A stretch of 64,000 bases of DNA from Candidatus Saccharibacteria bacterium UBA6175 (GTDB taxonomy: Bacteria; Patescibacteriota; Saccharimonadia; Saccharimonadales; Saccharimonadaceae): positions 37,036-101,035 of the forward strand of contig DITV01000001.1 of NCBI GenBank assembly GCA_002422915.1. Direction: 5' to 3'. Positions within the stretch are counted from its first letter, which is position 1. Each line of letters opens with the position of its first letter. Below the pieces are notes generated by a model, which was not told where the DNA came from, did not search any database, and saw only the letters and a list, made by a program, of their open reading frames with translations. A program made the position numbers and the translations under genes. Shown piece by piece: positions 59,240 through 64,000 of this stretch.

Positions 59240-60046
59240 ATGTACTCAGGAACAACACTCGGAAAATCATCAGGCAATGCTGTCGGTGCGCATCAACGCA
59301 TTGATCGGATTGCTCGTCGGAACTTGACACACCTTATTGATGAGTCGCAAGGCTACTTTCCGTCTTCGCGCGACATTCTTTACTTTGAGGGTAATAAAGG
59401 CCCTGACGCGGTCAAACGAAAAAGTCCGTCTATTGATGAGCCGTGGCACTATATCGATCCGAAAACCCTAAAAGATACGTCTTTGTTGGCGATAATCGAT
59501 GACCATATAGTCAATCTTTCTCTGGCCTTGAGAGCAGGTGACGCACATCGCGCAGCATTCGAAGCTGCCTGGTTGGCGCACGCTGTGGTTGACGGACTGA
59601 CGCCCGCCCACCACTTTCCACTCGCCGATAAGATAGAAGAGCTATTTGGCATGCCCCATCATGAGCGAAAAACAATAAAAGAAAAAAACATTATCAGAGG
59701 CGATTCCAGGCGCGATACTGTCGCGAAGAACTGGGAGTATTGGGGAGCAAAAGGTGTCTTTTCAGCGCATGCCCTGTTTGAGCATGGGGTATCGAGCTCT
59801 CTTCTGACGTGGCGATACACGGGAATCGTTGCTCTGGCCGATGCCGAGCGAGCACTTCATGATGGCTATCAATCATATTTTCTTCGTGTTCTGCGTGAAA
59901 TTGACTCGTTCGGGATGTATGACGTCTTCCAAAAGAGCGGCTGGACGACCCGTACTGTACGTTTGGTACGACGCGAGCTATTTCCCAGACTCGTTGAGGC
60001 TGTGACTGTTGCTTGGTTTATTGCGTACAAAAAGGCTCACCTGTGA
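59240..60046 (+). CDS. Unknown helical protein with phospholipase C/P1-nuclease-like His cluster
   Basis: A protein of 268 residues with no signal peptide visible. Residues about 95-140 contain WLAHAVVDGLTPAHHFPLAD with several His and Asp residues spaced as in zinc-dependent phospholipase C/S1-P1 nucleases (H-x3-D then H-H). The surrounding sequence is mostly helical, as expected for that fold. The early part (GAHQRIDRIARRNL) also has a histidine. Only one of the usual three zinc centres is recognisable, so the assignment is weak. It is conserved in position between recG and rsmD and overlaps the latter by 4 bp. Confidence 0.6.
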   Translation: MYSGTTLGKSSGNAVGAHQRIDRIARRNLTHLIDESQGYFPSSRDILYFEGNKGPDAVKRKSPSIDEPWHYIDPKTLKDTSLLAIIDDHIVNLSLALRAGDAHRAAFEAAWLAHAVVDGLTPAHHFPLADKIEELFGMPHHERKTIKEKNIIRGDSRRDTVAKNWEYWGAKGVFSAHALFEHGVSSSLLTWRYTGIVALADAERALHDGYQSYFLRVLREIDSFGMYDVFQKSGWTTRTVRLVRRELFPRLVEAVTVAWFIAYKKAHL

Positions 60047-60585
60047 ACGTACGGATTATCGCCGGTGAGTACGGTGGCCGCATTATCGAAGGGTCTGGGA
60101 CGTCTAGAACTCACCCGATGAGTGAGCGTGTACGAAACGCACTTTTTAACAAGATTCAATCAGAGCTTCCGGGTGCCGACGTGCTTGACGCCTTTGCGGG
60201 AAGCGGGGCACTTGGCCTTGAATCACTGAGCCGTGGCGCCGCGAGTGCGGTGTTTGTGGAGCGAGACCGAGTCGCACAAAAGATCATTGCTAAAAATATT
60301 GAGCTTCTTCGGGCGGAGGATAAAGTCCATCTCATACGGGCACGCGTCTCGGCCGTAAGGAAGACGATCGACCAGCAATTTGATATCATTTTTGCTGATC
60401 CGCCCTACTATAATCCGCAGTTATCCACAGTCGCGTCATTGTTTGCACTATTAAAACCGAATGGGCTTATGGTACTATCATACCCAGGTACAGATGAGGT
60501 GCCAACCGGAGCGGAGGTTGTTGTGGTGGACAATCGTAGTTATGGAAACGCGCACCTTGTCTTCTACCGAAAAAAGAACGTCTAA
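60043..60585 (+). CDS. rsmD: 16S rRNA (guanine-966-N2)-methyltransferase RsmD
   Basis: Methylates G966 of 16S rRNA during ribosome assembly; 180 residues. Seen: the opening VRIIAGEYGGRII, MSERVRNALFNKI, the SAM motif DAFAGSGALGLESLSRGA, VERDRVA, and the catalytic FADPPYYNP. The start is GTG 60043, overlapping the previous stop as GTGA; the longer reading to 60013 runs within the upstream gene. A bidirectional terminator begins in its last codons. Confidence 0.95.
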   Translation: MNVRIIAGEYGGRIIEGSGTSRTHPMSERVRNALFNKIQSELPGADVLDAFAGSGALGLESLSRGAASAVFVERDRVAQKIIAKNIELLRAEDKVHLIRARVSAVRKTIDQQFDIIFADPPYYNPQLSTVASLFALLKPNGLMVLSYPGTDEVPTGAEVVVVDNRSYGNAHLVFYRKKNV

Positions 60586-60598
60586 CGACGTTCTTTTT
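60571..60598. terminator. Bidirectional terminator between rsmD and the pilin-NHL gene
   Basis: AAAAAGAACGTC-TAAC-GACGTTCTTTTT, a perfect 12-bp stem with A and T runs at both ends. The loop contains the rsmD stop codon. It can act on both strands and separates convergent genes. Confidence 0.9.
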
Positions 60599-60618
60599 GA
60601 TTCATAACTCTGTATAAA

Positions 60619-61968
60619 TCAGCGGATCATTCGTAGTCGGTCGCCGGTGTTGTCTGTCACGTAGATTGTACCGTCGGCAGTAATGAATATGTTGCGCGGA
60701 TAGTTAAAACGAGCTGCAGTACCTGTTCCGTCAAGGACGCCCGCTACACCCGATCCGGCAAATGTTGTCACTACGCCCGCTGGCGTGATTTTTCGTATAC
60801 GGTTATTCGTGCCGTCAGCGAGATAGATGTTTCCTGCAGAATCAAGCGCAGGAGCTCCGCGGTTGGTGCTAAAACGTGCATCAGTAGGAATTGCTGCATC
60901 AAGATAGCCGATCACGCTGCCTCCTGCGTAGGTACTGACTGTGCCGTCTGGTGAGATTTTGCGCACTTTTGCGCGATTATCATCAGTGACAAAGACATTT
61001 CCAGCTGGATCAACAATAATTCCATGTGGTCCGTCGAAAGAGGCGGCTGCACCAACTCCGTCGCTAAATCCTGCGGTTGCTTGTCCAGCAAGAGTTGAGA
61101 CGACTCCGGCTTGAGTGATCTTTCGTATGCGGTGGTTATTGCCGTCAGCGACGTAAATGTCATCATTTGGTCCCACCGCAACACCTTGTGGGCACCAAAA
61201 CCTTGCAGAAGCAGCCGCACCATCAAGGTGGCCAGATGTTCCTGACCCTGCGAAGGTGGTCACGTTGCCGGCAGGGTCAATCTTTCTGATTCGTTGGCCG
61301 TTACACTCTGCCGTGTAGAGGTTGTCGTTTGAGTCAACGGCCAGACCACCGGGGGTGTTAAAAGCGGCTGACAGCCCGTTCCCGTTGGTCGTTGTATTCA
61401 CCCCGCTACCTGCGTATGCCACCATACTACTACCACTAAGCCTGAATATCTGACGAGCAGTTTGGTTCACGACAAATACGTCTCCATTGCTTCTCACGGC
61501 AACGCCGCGTGGATCATCGATAGTTGCGAGTGTCGTTACCACACCATTGTTAGGAAGGAGCACTGTGGGGCTATGACCTGGGCAGGTGCCTTCGACCGGT
61601 GCTGCGTTTAGATGGGTGATGTAAAAACTTGAGTCATCGAGAAAGCCGGTCAAACAAAATGTTGGAGGGCTTGCTAGGTTATCGACGGTGTAAGAATACG
61701 TTGTTCCAGAGTTAGACGGTAAGTTTAATTCGGCAAGGCTGGCCGGATACTGGCCGGTATCACTCACGCCTCTTTCAATTGCAAGAATCTTTGACGCTGA
61801 ATTCAGGTCTGATTTGAGTGCTGAATCACGCGCCCTATCAGCAATCCCATAAAAGGAAAGAAGGGCGATTCCTGCAAGCACGCCAATAACGACAATCACC
61901 ACCAAAAGTTCAATTATCGTGAATCCGCTACTGTGGTGTGTTCTGTGTTGTATTGAAGAACTAAGCAT
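60619..61968 (-). CDS. Type IV pilin-like N-terminus fused to six-repeat NHL beta-propeller
   Basis: A protein of 449 residues. Residues 1-40 are a classical class III prepilin leader and helix: basic start, Gly15 before the cleavage site, Phe16, Glu20 at +5 (GFTIIELLVVIVVIGVLAG). Residues 40-140 are a pseudopilin head with two cysteines (FCLTGF, EGTCPG). From about 145 to the end there are six NHL-type repeats, each with a strand like GIIVDPAGNVFVTDDN, then RIRKI and an AGSG turn. NHL propellers bind proteins, RNA or glycans. The fusion would put a propeller on a pilus, perhaps as a tip adhesin, which is inference. TATAAT (61976-61981, minus strand) stands 7 bp before the ATG. Confidence 0.9.
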   Translation of the reverse strand: MLSSSIQHRTHHSSGFTIIELLVVIVVIGVLAGIALLSFYGIADRARDSALKSDLNSASKILAIERGVSDTGQYPASLAELNLPSNSGTTYSYTVDNLASPPTFCLTGFLDDSSFYITHLNAAPVEGTCPGHSPTVLLPNNGVVTTLATIDDPRGVAVRSNGDVFVVNQTARQIFRLSGSSMVAYAGSGVNTTTNGNGLSAAFNTPGGLAVDSNDNLYTAECNGQRIRKIDPAGNVTTFAGSGTSGHLDGAAASARFWCPQGVAVGPNDDIYVADGNNHRIRKITQAGVVSTLAGQATAGFSDGVGAAASFDGPHGIIVDPAGNVFVTDDNRAKVRKISPDGTVSTYAGGSVIGYLDAAIPTDARFSTNRGAPALDSAGNIYLADGTNNRIRKITPAGVVTTFAGSGVAGVLDGTGTAARFNYPRNIFITADGTIYVTDNTGDRLRMIR

Positions 61969-61975
61969 TACCTTG

Positions 61976-61981
61976 ATTATA
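61976..61981 (-). promoter_or_regulatory. -10 box of pilin-NHL gene (leaderless)
   Basis: TATAAT on the minus strand, 7 bp before ATG 61968. Confidence 0.65.
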
Positions 61982-62006
61982 CGGTCTCATCTAAAAATGG
62001 CCAAAT

Positions 62007-62033
62007 GAAAAAGCAGACCAGCCGATCTGCTTC
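62007..62033 (-). terminator. Terminator after tRNA-Leu
   Basis: On the minus strand AGCAGA-TCGGCTGG-TCTGCT is followed by TTTT. It lies 10 bases beyond the tRNA 3' end. Confidence 0.7.
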
Positions 62034-62040
62034 TTCATTA

Positions 62041-62125
62041 TGGTACGCGAGAAAGGACTTGAACCTTCACGCCTTGCGGCACTAGCTCCTAAGGCTAGCG
62101 TGTCTACCAATTCCACCACTCGCGC
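62041..62125 (-). tRNA. tRNA-Leu (anticodon UAG)
   Basis: An 85-nt class II tRNA on the minus strand. Acceptor GCGCGAG pairs with CTCGCGT (one G-U at the end), followed by A and an encoded CCA. The anticodon stem CTAGC/GCTAG encloses the loop CTTAGGA (anticodon TAG). A long variable arm (TGCCGCAAGGCG) and a T loop with GGTTCAAGTCC are present. The D-loop carries the leucine-type GGTAGACAC. It reads CUA and probably CUG/CUN codons. TATAAT on the minus strand at 62139-62144 is its promoter. Confidence 0.95.
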
Positions 62126-62138
62126 ATACACAATCTCC

Positions 62139-62144
62139 ATTATA
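62139..62144 (-). promoter_or_regulatory. -10 box of tRNA-Leu
   Basis: TATAAT on the minus strand, 13 bp before the mature 5' end of the tRNA. Confidence 0.6.
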
Positions 62145-62193
62145 ACAGAGATGAGCAGCAATACAAAGCACCTCCGCAGCGTTGTGCTTGTGC

Positions 62194-62199
62194 TATGAT
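62194..62199 (+). promoter_or_regulatory. -10 box of FAD oxidase gene; decides the start
   Basis: TATGAT, overlapping the first in-frame ATG (62195) and 25 bp before the chosen ATG 62225, with AAAGGGAG between them. Confidence 0.5.
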
Positions 62200-62224
62200 G
62201 GAGGAAAGGGAGATCAATCAGTTC

Positions 62225-63826
62225 ATGAATAAAGTCGCGAGCTATCTAAACGAACACATTTTGGGCGAGGCAGTCGCATCGAAAGCAATGCGTCGGAGGA
62301 TGAGCCGTGATAATAGTGTGCTCACCATTACTCCTGAGCTTGTCGTATTCCCACGTTCGACCAACGATATTCGTAAGGTTGCTCGTTTCGCTTGGCAGCT
62401 TGCCGAGAAAGGCCATGCAATTTCGATCACTCCACGTGGCTTTGGGGCTGACACAACTGGGGCATCAATCGGGAAGGGGATTATTATTGATCTTTCAGTA
62501 TCGCTCAACAAGACGCTTCTCATTGCCGCGAAGGACCGCCTGGTGCATGTCCAGCCAGGAGCGGCTCTTTCTACTGTTCAAGAAGCGCTTCGCTGGCAAG
62601 GCCTTAGTATTACGGGTGTCCCAGACGATCAGTGCCATACATCGGTTGGTGGCGCCATCGCGGGTAATGTCGCTGGAGCAGACGGATACTTGGCCGATGC
62701 AATTAGTAAAATTGAAGTTATTCTTTCCAATGGCGACACCATTGAAACAGGACGCATCGATCGAAAAGAAGTGAATAAACGCTTAGGCATGCAGACGTTC
62801 GAAGGCGAGATTTATCGAAAACTTTCTGGGTTACTTGATGATAACGAGGAGTTGATCGAGCGTCTTTCGCAGGATCCTGTACGTGACAGTACGGGCTATA
62901 AAGCAATCGCCTCTGTCCGCCGTAAAGATGGTTCGATGGATCTCACCCCACTTTTTATTGGCAGTCAAGGGACGCTTGGAATCATTTCTGAAGTCGTTTT
63001 AAGGGCTGACTTCTACTCACAACAGTCCATCGAGTTCGTTATTACACCGCACTCAACGCAGCAATCGCGTGATTTAGTCGACCAGATACTCCGTCTAGAG
63101 CCAAGCGCCCTTCGAGTCATTGATGAGCACTTTGTGACGGCATTGTCGGCACACGGTAAGCGACTTGCCTTAATTGGTGATGCTGATCCACAGGGGGCAA
63201 TGATTTATGGGGCGTTTAACGATTTTAGCGACCGAGCGCGTATGCATAAACTAAAAAAGCTCCGTAAAGTACTTACAAAAGCGGGCGTTGGGTTTGTCGA
63301 TTCCGAGAATCGTGATGCCGCGGAGTTCGTTCAGTTTGTTGAAGCGACCGCATCACATAACAGGATCGCTGACGAGGCAACCATAACGATCCCTCTTATT
63401 GACGGTGCCTTTGTGCCGGCTGACCGTCGGGAAGAATTCGAAGAGCAGATGGAAGAGCTTAGCCTGAAGCAGCATGTCGACCTGCCGTATACTCTGAATG
63501 TGTTGACCGGAACGTATACAGTCTTTCCACACCTCAAGCTCGATGTGGTCAGTGAAAAACAGAAAATCTTTCGCCTTATGACGTCGTACGCAGAGCTCGT
63601 CCACAAATATAATGGTGCATTTACCAGTGACGGAGCCGAAGGCCGATTAAAGGCGAATGCCGCATGGTCCGTGCTTGATGAGGATGAAGTCGCCTTATAT
63701 AACGGTGTCCGTGACATCTTTGACCCATTCAAAACGATGAATCCCGGTGTAAAGCAGACCAACGATGTACGAAGTTTAGTGGCGGCTCTTCGTACTTCTT
63801 ACGACGGCACTGACTTCCTTTCTTAA
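62225..63826 (+). CDS. FAD-binding oxidoreductase (GlcD/D-lactate dehydrogenase family)
   Basis: An oxidase or dehydrogenase of the VAO/PCMH flavoprotein family, 533 residues. Seen: an N-terminal FAD-binding PCMH domain with VFPRSTNDIRKVARFA, the pyrophosphate loop TPRGFGADTTGASIGKGI, SVGGAIAGNVAGADGY, IGSQGTLGIISEVVLRA, and a C-terminal FAD-oxidase cap with TSDGAEGRLK and DIFDPFKTMNPGV. Related proteins oxidise D-lactate, glycolate or 2-hydroxyglutarate. No iron-sulfur subunit gene is in view. The start is taken as ATG 62225 because the upstream ATG (62195) lies within the -10 box; 62195 would add 10 residues. The substrate is unassigned. Confidence 0.88.
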   Translation: MNKVASYLNEHILGEAVASKAMRRRMSRDNSVLTITPELVVFPRSTNDIRKVARFAWQLAEKGHAISITPRGFGADTTGASIGKGIIIDLSVSLNKTLLIAAKDRLVHVQPGAALSTVQEALRWQGLSITGVPDDQCHTSVGGAIAGNVAGADGYLADAISKIEVILSNGDTIETGRIDRKEVNKRLGMQTFEGEIYRKLSGLLDDNEELIERLSQDPVRDSTGYKAIASVRRKDGSMDLTPLFIGSQGTLGIISEVVLRADFYSQQSIEFVITPHSTQQSRDLVDQILRLEPSALRVIDEHFVTALSAHGKRLALIGDADPQGAMIYGAFNDFSDRARMHKLKKLRKVLTKAGVGFVDSENRDAAEFVQFVEATASHNRIADEATITIPLIDGAFVPADRREEFEEQMEELSLKQHVDLPYTLNVLTGTYTVFPHLKLDVVSEKQKIFRLMTSYAELVHKYNGAFTSDGAEGRLKANAAWSVLDEDEVALYNGVRDIFDPFKTMNPGVKQTNDVRSLVAALRTSYDGTDFLS

Positions 63827-63836
63827 TTGAGACTGG

Positions 63837-63842
63837 TATACT
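63837..63842 (+). promoter_or_regulatory. -10 box before the repeat region
   Basis: TATACT, 11 bp after the oxidase stop. ATGs follow at 63843 (directly) and 63850 (7 bp). The ATG at 63850 has the usual leaderless spacing but meets a stop after 15 codons; the frame at 63843 stays open to the window end. Confidence 0.45.
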
Positions 63843-64000
63843 ATGTCTAATGCGCTGTTATGCGTATGTGTATGCGCGAGTGGCGGGTCAGTTATGAGTA
63901 GACGCGCTGAGCGCAAAAAAAAAGTTTCATGCGCGAGTGGCGGGTCAGTTATGAGTAGACGCGCTGAGCGCAAAAAAAAAGTTTCATGCGCGAGTGGCGG
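63843..64000 (+). CDS. Possible repeat-coded protein running off the window
   Basis: From ATG 63843 the frame stays open for 52 codons to the edge. It begins MSNALLCVCVC and then repeats ASGGSVMSRRAERKKKVSC every 19 residues. The unit is Cys-, Ser- and Lys/Arg-rich and matches no family I know. The 57-bp period (a multiple of three) keeps any frame open through the repeats, so an open frame here is weak evidence. A minus-strand frame (to 63973, repeating RSARLLITDPPLAHETFFL) is equally open. I list it as a possibility only. Confidence 0.25.
   Translation, partial: MSNALLCVCVCASGGSVMSRRAERKKKVSCASGGSVMSRRAERKKKVSCASG
63872..64000. repeat. Perfect 57-bp tandem repeat (at least 2.26 copies, cut by window end)
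   Basis: The unit starting ATGCGCGAGTGGCGGG is found at 63872, 63929 and 63986 (partial), with no mismatch I could see. Each unit contains a GCGCTGAGCGC mini-palindrome followed by nine A. The copies are contiguous, without spacers. It may be a minisatellite, a coding repeat or an assembly boundary. Confidence 0.9.

Noticed and set aside
63872..64000. CRISPR array
   Set aside because: The repeats are contiguous 57-bp units with no spacers between them and no cas genes nearby.
1..64000. UGA recoded to glycine, as in Gracilibacteria/SR1
   Set aside because: Genes end cleanly at TGA (for example the response regulator at 4392 and pheS at 10921), and full-length families are read without internal TGA.

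Overview
The window looks like a chromosomal segment of a Patescibacteria (CPR) bacterium, most likely a Candidatus Saccharibacteria (TM7). The grounds are: compact gene packing with many 1-20 bp overlaps; a pentose-phosphate/lower-glycolysis gene set with a split transketolase; GatCAB; a type IV pilus ATPase and a pilin-like protein; small YtxH and DUF5665 proteins; monoderm-style wall synthesis; and TATACT-type -10 boxes placed 6-9 bp before many start codons. UGA is used as a stop (for example 4392-4394), so the UGA-Gly code of Gracilibacteria/SR1 does not apply. The taxonomic call is inference from gene content, not from a marker tree.

Layout. 1-3.1 kb: a class II photolyase (cut by the window start) diverges from a heliorhodopsin, which is followed 3 bp later by an Erm/KsgA-type rRNA methyltransferase and then an orphan gene. 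3.1-5.1 kb: a two-component system. 5.1-7.2 kb: PAP2 phosphatase, a membrane protein and RmuC. 7.3-8.6 kb: three small unknown proteins with related C-termini. 8.7-9.6 kb: an aquaporin. 9.6-14.0 kb: pheS-pheT-FKBP. 14.0-19.5 kb: thioredoxin reductase, PLD-like protein, pyrophosphatase, IMPase-like protein, laccase-domain protein and Rel. 19.6-28.1 kb: a carbon cluster (GAPDH, RpiB, Rpe, split Tkt, Fba, PfkB) ending in a LOG-fusion protein. 28.1-35.4 kb: uvrB, gatCA, a HEPN-like gene, gatB, galU and three small envelope proteins. 35.5-45.4 kb: dnaE, a SpoU methyltransferase, pilB/gspE, rplS, an RNase HII-YraN fusion and aminopeptidase N. 45.5-53.2 kb: a secreted HNH nuclease, nusA, clpC behind a perfect CIRCE operator, an HExxH membrane protein, radA and PIN-TRAM. 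53.2-60.6 kb: PBP1A, tyrS, recG, an unknown hydrolase-like gene and rsmD. 60.6-64 kb: a pilin-NHL propeller fusion, tRNA-Leu(UAG), an FAD oxidase and a perfect 57-bp tandem repeat that runs off the window.

How the parts fit. The carbon cluster interconverts pentose and hexose phosphates and triose phosphate. PilB and the pilin-NHL protein belong to a type IV pilus apparatus that could contact a host cell. The secreted nuclease, the PLD-like protein and the aquaporin fit a scavenging lifestyle. The most notable segment is the photolyase/heliorhodopsin pair, a probable light-response module. No insertion sequence, prophage, CRISPR array or rRNA operon was seen, and no intergenic gap exceeds about 200 bases.
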